Shown piece by piece: positions 7,901 to 15,813 of a DNA stretch of 64,000 nucleotides. The stretch is from Streptomyces sp. TSRI0281 (GTDB lineage: Bacteria > Actinomycetota > Actinomycetes > Streptomycetales > Streptomycetaceae). The DNA is taken from NCBI RefSeq assembly GCF_001905125.1, contig NZ_LWLE01000013.1, forward strand, positions 1 to 64,000, written 5' to 3'. Within the stretch, counting starts at the first letter, position 1; every line of letters begins with the position of its first letter. Made by a program: the position numbers and the translations under genes. The notes beneath the pieces are model-generated. The model did not search any database and was not told the origin of the DNA. It worked only from the letters and a program-made list of their open reading frames with translations.

Positions 7901-10489
7901 ATCGCCAAGGGCGATCTCACCAAGAAGATCGACATCGACGCCCGCGGTGAGATTCTGGAGCTGAAGAACACCATCAACACGATGGTCGATCAGTTGTCGT
8001 CGTTCGCCGAGCAGGTGACCCGGGTGGCCCGTGAGGTGGGCACGGAGGGGCAGTTGGGCGGTCAGGCCCGCGTCCGTGACGTGGACGGCACCTGGCGCGA
8101 CCTCACCGAGTCGGTGAACGAGATGGCCGGGAACCTGACCCGTCAGGTGCGCGCCATCGCGGCCGTCGCCACCGCGGTGACCCGCGGCGATCTGAACCTC
8201 AAGATCGATGTGGACGCGGCCGGCGAGATCCAGGTGCTGCAGGACAACGTCAACACGATGATCGCCAACCTGCGCGACACCACCCTCGCCAACAAGGAGC
8301 AGGACTGGCTCAAGGGCAACCTCGCCCGGATCTCCGGTCTGATGCAGGGCCGCCGCGATCTGGACGATGTCGCTTCGCTGATCATGAGCGAGCTGACCCC
8401 GGTCGTCTCCGCGCAGCACGGCGCGTTCTTCCTGGCCATGGTGCCGGGCGACACGGGAGAGGTCGGCTCGGACAGCGGGGAGGACGGTTCGTACGTGCTG
8501 CGCATGCGCGGCAGTTACGGATACTCGGCGGGCTCGATGCCGACCTCCTTCCGCCCCGGCGAGACGCTGATCGGTACGGCGGCCGAGGAGAAGCGGACCA
8601 TCCAGGTGGACAACGTGCCGCCGGGTTATCTGAAGATCTCCTCCGGGCTCGGTGAGGCGCCGCCCGCGCATGTGATCGTGCTGCCGGTGCTCTTCGAGGG
8701 CAAGGTTCTCGGCGTGATCGAACTGGCCTCGTTCCAGCCGTTCACGCACATTCAGCGGGACTTCCTCAACCAGCTCGCCGAGATGATCGCGACGAGTGTC
8801 AACACGATCAGCGTCAACACGAAGACCGAGAAGCTCCTCGAACAGTCCCAGGAGCTGACCGAACAACTTCGTGACCGCTCGCAGGAGTTGGAGAACCGGC
8901 AGAAGGCGCTCCAGGCGTCCAACGCCGAACTGGAGGAAAAGGCCGAACTGCTGGCCCAGCAGAACCGGGACATCGAGGTGAAGAACACCGAGATCGAGGA
9001 GGCCCGGCAGGTCCTGGAGGAGCGCGCCGAGCAGCTCGCCGTGTCGATGCGCTACAAGTCCGAGTTCCTGGCGAACATGTCGCACGAGCTGCGTACGCCG
9101 CTCAACTCGCTGCTGATCCTCGCCAAGTTGCTCGCGGACAACGCCGAGGGCAATCTCTCGCCGAAGCAGGTGGAGTTCGCCGAGACCATCCACGGAGCGG
9201 GTTCCGACCTGCTCCAGCTGATCAACGACATCCTCGACCTGTCGAAGGTCGAGGCGGGCAAGATGGACGTCAGCCCGACCAGGATCGCGCTGGTCCAGCT
9301 GGTCGACTACGTGGAGGCGACGTTCCGGCCGCTCACGGCGGAGAAGGGGCTCGACTTCTCCGTACGGGTGTCCCCGGAGCTGCCCGCCACGCTCCACACG
9401 GACGAGCAGCGACTGCTCCAGGTGCTGCGCAACCTGCTGTCCAACGCGGTGAAGTTCACCGACAGCGGTGCCGTGGAGCTGGTGATCCGGCCGGCCGGTC
9501 CCGATGTGCCGAACGCGATCAGGGAGCATCTGCTGGAGGCGGGATCGCTGCGTGACGCGGATGCCGATCTGATCGCCTTCTCGGTCACGGACACCGGTAT
9601 CGGCATCGCGTCCAGCAAGATGCTGGTGATCTTCGAGGCGTTCAAGCAGGCGGACGGGACGACCAGCCGCAAGTACGGCGGTACGGGCCTGGGCCTCTCC
9701 ATCAGCCGCGAGATCGCCCGGCTGCTCGGCGGCGAGATCCATGCGGCGAGCGAGCCCGGACGGGGTTCGACGTTCACGCTGTATCTGCCGCTGCACGCCA
9801 CCAGCGAGCTGCCGCCGCAGGGTTACCCGCAGTTGGGCCCCGGCCCCATCGAGGTCCACGGCATCGCGGCCGAGCACGCCCTGCACGCGGAGGCCGCCCG
9901 GGGGGCCGGTCAGGCTCCGCTGGGCGATCCGGCCAACTCGGCGGGGATGTTCCGGCGGCGCCGCAAGGCGCTGGGGGACACGGCGCGACGGCCCGCACTG
10001 CCGGCCGGTACGCCCGCCCGTGGAAGTGCGGGCGGCGTCGGCGGGGGCGGTGCGCAGGAGGAGTGGGTGCAGGGAGGGCAGGAGGAGCCGGAGGCCCGGC
10101 GGACGTTCCGGTTCCGGGGTGAGAAGGTGCTGATCGTCGATGACGACATCCGCAATGTCTTCGCGCTCACCAGCGTGCTGGAGCAGCACGGACTCTCGGT
10201 TCTGTACGCGGAGAACGGCCGCGAGGGCATCGAAGTCCTGGAACAGCACGACGATGTGACGGTCGTACTGATGGACATCATGATGCCGGAGATGGACGGC
10301 TACGCGACGACGACGGCGATCCGCCGGATGCCGCAGTTCGCCGGGCTGCCGATCGTCGCGCTCACCGCGAAGGCGATGAAGGGTGACCGGGAGAAGGCCA
10401 TCGACTGCGGGGCTTCCGACTATGTCACCAAGCCCGTCGATCCTGATCATCTTCTTGCGGTCATGGAGCAATGGATGCACGGAGAGTGA
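4979..10489 (+). CDS. osaA: OsaA: soluble poly-HAMP hybrid histidine kinase (osmoadaptation)
   Basis: The 1836-aa protein has about twelve tandem HAMP units of about 92 residues (roughly 30-1115), a GAF domain (about 1130-1290), a coiled coil, HisKA with phospho-accepting His1369 (SHELRTPLN), an HATPase domain (GGTGLGLSIS), a low-complexity linker, and a receiver domain with Asp1766. There are no membrane segments, so it is cytosolic like the fungal Nik1 group. In S. coelicolor OsaA works with OsaB in osmotic adaptation. The GTG at 4979 has GGGAGGG 6 nt upstream; a second GTG at 5036 (GGCGGA) would remove 19 residues. The HAMP units are near-identical 276-bp DNA repeats. Confidence 0.92.
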   Translation: MESGVAARGSGTRTKGGQSVKKQRNGTIDVDAAALNRLLAALVAMRDGNFRRRLTVSGDGVMTEIAAVFNEVADRNLHLTGELARVRRVVGREGKLTERLETGACEGSWAAAIDASNELVDDLARPVSEVGRVLSAVAEGDLEQRMELRSHTADETVRPLRGEFLKVARTVNNLVDQLSAFTEQVTRVAVEVGTEGKLGGQAQVRGMSGSWKDLTDSVNTMAYRLTAQVRDIALVTTAVAKGDLSRKVTVHVAGEMLQLKNTVNTMVDQLSSFSSEVTRVAREVGTEGELGGQATVPGVAGVWKDLTDSVNTMAGNLTSQVRGIAEVTTAVANGDLSQKVTVSARGEVAQLAETINQMTETLRTFADEVTRVASEVGGEGLLGGQAQVPGAAGTWKDLTDSVNTVFRNLTTQVRDIAQVTTAVASGDMSQKVTVDVAGEMLELKNTVNTMVDQLQSFGSEVTRVAREVGVEGRLGGQAEVPGAAGTWKDLTDSVNTAFRNLTGQVRDIAQVTTAVANGDLSQKVTVDVAGEMLELKNTVNTMVAQLSSFADQVTRMARDVGTEGRLGGQARVDGVLGTWKELTDSVNFMAGNLTSQVRQIAQVTTAVARGDLSQKIDVDARGEILELKNTINTMVDQLSAFAEQVTRVAREVGTDGRLGGQAQVPGVAGVWRDLTDSVNGMAGNLTAQVRNIAQVATAVARGDLSQKIDVDARGEILELKNTLNTMVDQLSNFAEQVTRVAREVGTEGILGGQAEVQGVSGTWKDLTQSVNGMANNLTLQVRNIAEVTTAVAKGDLSKKITVDAKGEMLELVTTVNTMVDQLLNFADEVTRVAREVGTEGILGGQARVRGATGIWKDLSDNVNLMASNLTSQVRNISRVSSAVANGDLTKKVTVEARGEVAELADTVNTMVTTLSSFADEVTRVAREVGTEGELGGQARVPGVAGTWKDLTESVNSMASNLTGQVRQIATVTTAIAKGDLTKKIDIDARGEILELKNTINTMVDQLSSFAEQVTRVAREVGTEGQLGGQARVRDVDGTWRDLTESVNEMAGNLTRQVRAIAAVATAVTRGDLNLKIDVDAAGEIQVLQDNVNTMIANLRDTTLANKEQDWLKGNLARISGLMQGRRDLDDVASLIMSELTPVVSAQHGAFFLAMVPGDTGEVGSDSGEDGSYVLRMRGSYGYSAGSMPTSFRPGETLIGTAAEEKRTIQVDNVPPGYLKISSGLGEAPPAHVIVLPVLFEGKVLGVIELASFQPFTHIQRDFLNQLAEMIATSVNTISVNTKTEKLLEQSQELTEQLRDRSQELENRQKALQASNAELEEKAELLAQQNRDIEVKNTEIEEARQVLEERAEQLAVSMRYKSEFLANMSHELRTPLNSLLILAKLLADNAEGNLSPKQVEFAETIHGAGSDLLQLINDILDLSKVEAGKMDVSPTRIALVQLVDYVEATFRPLTAEKGLDFSVRVSPELPATLHTDEQRLLQVLRNLLSNAVKFTDSGAVELVIRPAGPDVPNAIREHLLEAGSLRDADADLIAFSVTDTGIGIASSKMLVIFEAFKQADGTTSRKYGGTGLGLSISREIARLLGGEIHAASEPGRGSTFTLYLPLHATSELPPQGYPQLGPGPIEVHGIAAEHALHAEAARGAGQAPLGDPANSAGMFRRRRKALGDTARRPALPAGTPARGSAGGVGGGGAQEEWVQGGQEEPEARRTFRFRGEKVLIVDDDIRNVFALTSVLEQHGLSVLYAENGREGIEVLEQHDDVTVVLMDIMMPEMDGYATTTAIRRMPQFAGLPIVALTAKAMKGDREKAIDCGASDYVTKPVDPDHLLAVMEQWMHGE

Positions 10490-10733
10490 TCGGGGATTGG
10501 GTGAATCACAGTAAATTGCTGACCGACTGTGGCCGAGCGGGTGTGAGCGCGGGATTTCCGGGGAACCTTCTGGTCTCCCACCGCGTTTGCGCTACGTGCA
10601 CAGTGACATCGCGGTGACAGGGTGTGGTGACGGGCGGGGTGCGGCTACCATGACCGGCACAAGGACGGACGGCGTAAGGGAGTCGTCCCCTGGGGCGGCA
10701 CCCGGTGCGATTCCGGGGCGAGGAGGACGGGCC

Positions 10734-11417
10734 ATGGTGCAGAAGGCCAAGATCCTCCTGGTCGATGACCGGCCGGAGAATCTGCTGGCGCTGGAGGCCA
10801 TCCTCTCTGCGCTCGATCAGACACTGGTACGGGCATCGTCAGGGGAGGAAGCGCTCAAAGCGCTGCTGACGGACGACTTCGCGGTCATTCTGCTGGACGT
10901 CCAGATGCCAGGCATGGACGGTTTCGAAACCGCCGCGCACATCAAGCGCCGGGAGCGGACCCGGGACATCCCGATCATCTTCCTCACCGCGATCAACCAC
11001 GGTCCCCACCACACCTTCCGGGGTTATGCGGCCGGTGCGGTGGACTACATCTCCAAGCCGTTCGACCCGTGGGTCCTGCGTGCCAAGGTCTCGGTCTTCG
11101 TCGAGCTGTACATGAAGAACTGTCAGCTGCGTGAGCAGGCCGCGTTGCTGCGGCTCCAGCTCGAAGGCGGCGGCCACGCGGGCGGCGAGCACGAGAGGGA
11201 GCCGGCGGGTCTGCTGGCCGAACTCTCCGCGCGGCTCGCGGCGGTGGAGGAGCAGGCGGAAGCCCTCTCCAAGCAGCTCGACGACGAGTCCGCGGACGCC
11301 GGTGCCGTGGCGACCGCGGCCCATCTCGAACGCAAGCTCACCGGGCTGCGTCGCGCGCTCGACGCACTGGAGCCGGGCGCGGGCGGCAACGCCGGTGCCC
11401 TGCCCGCGCAGAACTAG
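10734..11417 (+). CDS. osaB: OsaB: osmoadaptation response regulator
   Basis: The 227-aa protein has an N-terminal receiver domain (about 5-120; phospho-acceptor Asp in LLDVQMPGMDGF; conserved Lys in ISKPFDP). Its C-terminal half contains predicted coiled coil (about 130-215) and no DNA-binding domain, so it probably acts by protein contact. It lies 244 bp after osaA and is the known partner of OsaA. ATG 10734 is preceded by GAGGAGGACGGGCC, a strong ribosome-binding site. The last codons and stop are duplicated in tandem. Confidence 0.9.
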   Translation: MVQKAKILLVDDRPENLLALEAILSALDQTLVRASSGEEALKALLTDDFAVILLDVQMPGMDGFETAAHIKRRERTRDIPIIFLTAINHGPHHTFRGYAAGAVDYISKPFDPWVLRAKVSVFVELYMKNCQLREQAALLRLQLEGGGHAGGEHEREPAGLLAELSARLAAVEEQAEALSKQLDDESADAGAVATAAHLERKLTGLRRALDALEPGAGGNAGALPAQN

Positions 11418-11431
11418 CCCGCGCAGAACTA
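11402..11431. repeat. 15-bp tandem duplication across the osaB stop codon
   Basis: GCCCGCGCAGAACTA occurs twice head to tail. The TAG of osaB (11415-11417) is therefore repeated in the same frame at 11430-11432. Looks like a recent slippage duplication. Confidence 0.9.
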
Positions 11432-11686
11432 GGCGGACACGGCCCGGCGCAAGGGACGTCGGCGCTCGGAGAACCGGGCGGGCGGCGGCCCTTGCGGGGG
11501 ATCCCTCGCGGGGGATCTGTCAGGGGCATTCGCCGCTTCCCGTCCGGGATGCCGGGTGCTTCCGCGCTGCCCGGCGGCGCCTGCGGAGTGAGTGTGCGTC
11601 AGTTTCGCGCCCCGGTAAGGCGACACGGTCGGGTGAACCAGTAGGCACGCGTGTTCACCGGCGTCGACAACGGTAACCTCGGACCC

Positions 11687-14479
11687 ATGGCCTCACGTAC
11701 GTCCGGCAAGGGTTCCCAGGGCACGGCGGGCACCGGGAAGCGCGTCGGCCGTACCCCGGGGCCGGCGAAGAAAGCCGCGCCCGCCAAGAAGTCCGTGCCG
11801 AACAAGCCCCCGGCGAAGAAGTCCGCGCCCACGAAGAAGGCTCCCGCCAAGAAGGCGGCGGCCAAGAAGCCCGTGCCCAAGCCCGCCCCGTCTCCCACCG
11901 GGGGCGTGGTGTGGATCCTGCGCACCGTGTGGCTCGGTGCCGCGCACGGCGTCGGCGCGCTGTTCCGCTCGATAGGGCGTGGTGCGAAGGGCCTCGACCC
12001 CGCGCACCGCAAGGACGGCCTCGCGCTGCTCCTCCTCGGCCTGGCGCTGATCGTGGCCGCGGGCACCTGGTCGAATCTGCGCGGACCGGTGGGCGATCTC
12101 GTTCAGATGCTGGTGACCGGAGCGTTCGGCCGGCTGGATCTGCTCGTCCCGATACTGCTGGGCGCCATCGCCGTACGGCTGATCCTCTATCCGGAGAAGC
12201 CGGAGGCCAACGGCCGGATCGTCATCGGGCTCTCCGCCCTCGTCATCGGCATCCTCGGACAGGTCCACATCGCCTGTGGAGCGCCGGGGCGCGAGGACGG
12301 CACCGAGGCGATGCAGGACGCGGGCGGTCTGATCGGCTGGGCCGCCTCCAAACCGCTCATCTTCACGATGGGTGAGGTCCTCGCCGTACCGCTGCTGCTG
12401 CTGCTCACCGTCTTCGGGCTTCTCGTGGTCACGGCCACCCCCGTCAACGCCATTCCTCAGCGGCTGCGGATGCTCGGCGTCAAGCTGGGCATCGTCGACC
12501 CGGTGTACGAGCCCGGCGCGGACGACAGCGACGACGACCGCTACGACGAGCAGTGGCGCGAGGCGCTCCCCGACCGCTCGCGCCGCGGCTCCGCGCGCCG
12601 TTCGGAGGCGGACGGGGAGTACGACCCGGACGACGCCGAGTCGGAAGCGCTCTCCCGGCGCAGGCGGCCGCGCAGGCCGTCCGTACAGCCCGCGATGAAC
12701 CGGCCCATGGACGCCGTGGATGTCGCGGCCGCCGCCGCGGCGGCGCTCGACGGAGCGGTGCTCAACGGAATGCCGCCCTCGCCGATCGTCGCCGACCTGA
12801 CCCAGGGCGTCTCCGCGGACCGGGAGCGGACGGGGACACCCGTACCCGGCGCCCGGGAGGCGGAGAAGAGCGGTGCCGGGGCGAAGGGCCGGGGCACCGA
12901 GAGGACGGGGTCGCCCTCCGGCGGCGTACCCGATCTGACGAAGCCCGCTCCGGAGCACTCCCAGCCGCTGCCCGCCCGCGCCGAGCAGCTCCAGCTCTCC
13001 GGCGACATCACGTATGCGCTGCCCTCGCTCGACCTGCTGGAGCGCGGCGGGCCGGGGAAGACCCGCAGCGCCGCCAACGACGTGGTCGTCGCCTCGCTGA
13101 CGAACGTGTTCACGGAGTTCAAGGTCGACGCGGCCGTCACCGGCTTCACCCGCGGCCCGACGGTCACGCGGTACGAGGTCGAGCTCGGCCCGGCCGTGAA
13201 GGTCGAGCGGATCACCGCGCTCACCAAGAACATCGCGTACGCCGTCGCCAGCCCGGACGTCCGGATCATCTCCCCGATCCCCGGTAAGTCCGCGGTCGGC
13301 ATCGAGATCCCGAACTCCGACCGCGAGATGGTCAACCTCGGTGACGTACTGCGTCTCGCGGACGCGGCGGAGGACGACCACCCGATGCTCGTGGCGCTCG
13401 GCAAGAACGTCGAGGGCGGCTACGAGATGGCCAACCTCGCGAAGATGCCGCACGTCCTGGTAGCCGGTGCGACCGGATCCGGCAAGTCCTCCTGCATCAA
13501 CTGCCTCATCACCTCGGTCATGGTGCGGGCGACGCCGGACGACGTCCGGATGGTCCTGGTCGACCCCAAGCGGGTCGAGCTCACGGCGTACGAGGGCATC
13601 CCGCACCTGATCACGCCCATCATCACCAACCCGAAGAAGGCCGCCGAGGCCCTGCAGTGGGTCGTGCGGGAGATGGACCTGCGCTACGACGACCTCGCGG
13701 CGTACGGGTACCGGCACATCGACGACTTCAACCAGGCCGTGCGCAACGGCAAGGCCAAGGCGCCCGAGGGCAGCGAGCGGGAGCTGTCGCCGTACCCGTA
13801 TCTGCTGGTCATCGTCGACGAGCTCGCCGACCTCATGATGGTCGCCCCGCGTGACGTCGAGGACTCCATCGTCCGCATCACCCAGCTGGCCCGCGCCGCC
13901 GGTATCCATCTGGTGCTCGCCACCCAGCGGCCCTCGGTCGACGTGGTGACCGGTCTGATCAAGGCCAATGTGCCCTCGCGGCTGGCCTTCGCGACCTCCT
14001 CCCTCGCCGACAGCCGCGTCATCCTCGACCAGCCGGGGGCCGAAAAGCTCATCGGGAAGGGTGACGGACTGTTCCTGCCGATGGGGGCGAACAAGCCCAC
14101 CCGTATGCAGGGCGCCTTCGTCACCGAGGACGAGGTCGCGGCCGTCGTCCAGCACTGCAAGGACCAGATGGCCCCGGTCTTCCGCGAGGACGTCGTGGTC
14201 GGAACGAAGCAGAAGAAGGAGATCGACGAGGACATCGGCGACGACCTGGATCTGCTCTGCCAGGCCGCTGAGCTGGTCGTCTCCACGCAATTCGGGTCGA
14301 CCTCGATGCTCCAGCGAAAGCTCCGGGTCGGCTTCGCCAAGGCCGGCCGGCTGATGGACCTGATGGAGTCCCGCAACATCGTCGGACCCAGCGAGGGGTC
14401 CAAGGCGCGCGATGTGATGGTGAAACCGGACGAGCTCGACGGGGTGTTGGCGGTAATCCGGGGGGAAACTGCTCCGTAG
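11687..14479 (+). CDS. ftsK: FtsK/SpoIIIE-type DNA translocase
   Basis: The 930-aa protein pumps double-stranded DNA through closing septa, clearing chromosomes from sporulation septa in Streptomyces. It has a Lys/Ala/Pro-rich N-terminus (about 1-70), about four membrane segments (about 85-250), a variable charged linker, the motor domain with Walker A GATGSGKS (about 594-601) and Walker B LLVIVDELADL (about 705-715), and a C-terminal gamma winged helix (about 860-930) that reads chromosome polarity. I chose the ATG at 11687 (MASRTSGK). TAACCT ends 7 nt before it and there is no Shine-Dalgarno, so the mRNA may be leaderless. An in-frame start 36 nt upstream is less likely. Confidence 0.95.
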   Translation: MASRTSGKGSQGTAGTGKRVGRTPGPAKKAAPAKKSVPNKPPAKKSAPTKKAPAKKAAAKKPVPKPAPSPTGGVVWILRTVWLGAAHGVGALFRSIGRGAKGLDPAHRKDGLALLLLGLALIVAAGTWSNLRGPVGDLVQMLVTGAFGRLDLLVPILLGAIAVRLILYPEKPEANGRIVIGLSALVIGILGQVHIACGAPGREDGTEAMQDAGGLIGWAASKPLIFTMGEVLAVPLLLLLTVFGLLVVTATPVNAIPQRLRMLGVKLGIVDPVYEPGADDSDDDRYDEQWREALPDRSRRGSARRSEADGEYDPDDAESEALSRRRRPRRPSVQPAMNRPMDAVDVAAAAAAALDGAVLNGMPPSPIVADLTQGVSADRERTGTPVPGAREAEKSGAGAKGRGTERTGSPSGGVPDLTKPAPEHSQPLPARAEQLQLSGDITYALPSLDLLERGGPGKTRSAANDVVVASLTNVFTEFKVDAAVTGFTRGPTVTRYEVELGPAVKVERITALTKNIAYAVASPDVRIISPIPGKSAVGIEIPNSDREMVNLGDVLRLADAAEDDHPMLVALGKNVEGGYEMANLAKMPHVLVAGATGSGKSSCINCLITSVMVRATPDDVRMVLVDPKRVELTAYEGIPHLITPIITNPKKAAEALQWVVREMDLRYDDLAAYGYRHIDDFNQAVRNGKAKAPEGSERELSPYPYLLVIVDELADLMMVAPRDVEDSIVRITQLARAAGIHLVLATQRPSVDVVTGLIKANVPSRLAFATSSLADSRVILDQPGAEKLIGKGDGLFLPMGANKPTRMQGAFVTEDEVAAVVQHCKDQMAPVFREDVVVGTKQKKEIDEDIGDDLDLLCQAAELVVSTQFGSTSMLQRKLRVGFAKAGRLMDLMESRNIVGPSEGSKARDVMVKPDELDGVLAVIRGETAP

Positions 14480-14792
14480 AGGTTCTGTGGGCAACCGTTT
14501 CGGCCGGTCGTACGTCAAGTTGAGGGAGGGACAGCGGATGCTTCTCCTACAGCGGTTTCCGCTGGTTCGGCCCGATCCTCCGCTCCGCCCGTCGCTTCAT
14601 CCCCCGCTCCGCCCGTTGCTCAGTCGAACGATCAGTTCCGTGCTCCGCCTCCCGCTCCGTCCGCGGAGCTGTCGGCGGGGCTGTCCGGCGAACCCGATGG
14701 CGTACAAAGTCGTCGCTCCCGGTTGCCCCACCCTTTCGTACCCCCCCTAGACTGAACATCCAGCAGGTGGCTCACGCTCGAAAGGCGCCCCC
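14480..14792 (+). promoter_or_regulatory. Intergenic region with promoter of the RodZ-like gene
   Basis: This 313-bp stretch has no credible gene. It carries a small hairpin (CAGCGG-TTT-CCGCTG, about 14552), repeated CGCTCCGCCCGT segments, and a candidate promoter TTGCCC (14723-14728), 19 bp, TAGACT (14748-14753). The -10 ends 39 nt before the GTG of the next gene. Confidence 0.5.
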
Positions 14793-15593
14793 GTGTCCAT
14801 CGGCAACTCCCCCGAAGACGACCGGCCTTCGATCGGTCGCGTGCTTCAGCAGGCTCGTATCGCCGCAGGTCTGACGGTCGAGGAAGTCAGCAGCTCCACC
14901 CGGGTGCGCATCCCCATCGTGCACGCGATCGAGCAGGACGACTTCTCGCGCTGTGGCGGCGACGTCTATGCGCGCGGCCACATCCGTACGCTCGCCCGTG
15001 CCGTCGGTATCGACCCGGAACCCCTGGTCGAGCAGTACGACGCCGAACATGGCGGCCGTCCTGCGCCCACCCCGGCGGCACCGCTGTTCGAGGCGGAACG
15101 CATCCGTTCCGAACCCCGACGGCCCAACTGGACCGCGGCCATGGTCGCGGCCATCGTCGCCGTGGTCGGCTTCGTCGGCTTCACGCTCTTCAACGGCTAC
15201 GACGAACCCGCGAACACCGCTCAGGTGGCCGAGGGCTCGACCCCCGACAAGGCCACCGCCAAACCGGCCGCCAGCAAGCCGGCCGACCCCAAGCCCGTGC
15301 CCTCCGAGAGTGCCATCGCCGCGGCCCCCAGGGACAAGGTGACGGTCAAGCTCAGCGCGACCCAGGGCAAGAGCTGGATCTCCGCCAAGGACCACAACGG
15401 CCGCCTGCTCTTCGACGGCCTTCTGCTCCAGGACGAGTCCAAGACCTTCCAGGACAAGGAGCGCATCGACCTCGTCCTCGGCGACGCCGGGGCGATCGAG
15501 CTCTTCGTGAACGGCAAGAAGGTCGAGGACCAGTTCGAGCCGGGTCAGGTCGAGCGGCTCTCGTACACGAAGGGCGACCCCGAGGTCGGCTGA
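14793..15593 (+). CDS. RodZ-like membrane protein (cytoplasmic HTH, extracytoplasmic DUF4115)
   Basis: The 266-aa protein has an N-terminal Xre-type helix-turn-helix of the RodZ kind (about 13-80, SIGRVLQQARIAAGLTVEEV), one membrane segment (about 115-134), a Pro/Ala/Lys linker, and a C-terminal DUF4115 beta domain (about 180-262). RodZ family members link MreB-type cytoskeleton to cell-wall synthesis; the role in Streptomyces is less clear. The GTG start follows GAAAGG. Position between ftsK and rimO is conserved in related genomes as far as I recall. Confidence 0.85.
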   Translation: MSIGNSPEDDRPSIGRVLQQARIAAGLTVEEVSSSTRVRIPIVHAIEQDDFSRCGGDVYARGHIRTLARAVGIDPEPLVEQYDAEHGGRPAPTPAAPLFEAERIRSEPRRPNWTAAMVAAIVAVVGFVGFTLFNGYDEPANTAQVAEGSTPDKATAKPAASKPADPKPVPSESAIAAAPRDKVTVKLSATQGKSWISAKDHNGRLLFDGLLLQDESKTFQDKERIDLVLGDAGAIELFVNGKKVEDQFEPGQVERLSYTKGDPEVG

Positions 15594-15710
15594 CCGTCGG
15601 CCCGGCGCCCGGGTGCTCCCGGGGCCTTCGGGCCCCGCGGGTTCCGTGGTGTCGTGGGGTTCCCGGTTCTCCGCTTTCTCGATCCGCTTCTCGGTTCTCG
15701 ATCCGCTTGG

Positions 15711-15742
15711 ATGGGCGCCCGGCACCCCTGCCGGGCGCCCAT
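15711..15742. terminator. Strong hairpin after the RodZ-like gene
   Basis: A perfect 14-bp stem (ATGGGCGCCCGGCA with its complement) has a CCCC loop. It lies 118 nt after the stop and is followed by ATTCTCTGTT rather than a clean T tract. It could end the RodZ-like transcript. Confidence 0.65.
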
Positions 15743-15813
15743 TCTCTGTTACTCCCTGTAGCAGGTAACCCTGCACGGCAGGGGGCGTGCCGCGACGAAG
15801 TAGTCTTGAGTCC

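Noticed and set aside
6761..10480. 1239-codon open frame opposite osaA
   Set aside because: Composition is His/Asp/Gly/Arg-rich and repeats with the HAMP DNA repeat; no recognised domain. It is an antisense shadow of osaA.
11693..14518. 941-codon open frame opposite ftsK
   Set aside because: Antisense to a complete ftsK; no domains and Asp/Gly/Arg-rich composition.
14487..14750. 87-codon ORF after ftsK
   Set aside because: Pro/Leu/Arg-rich from simple DNA repeats, no conserved motif, and it covers the promoter of the next gene.
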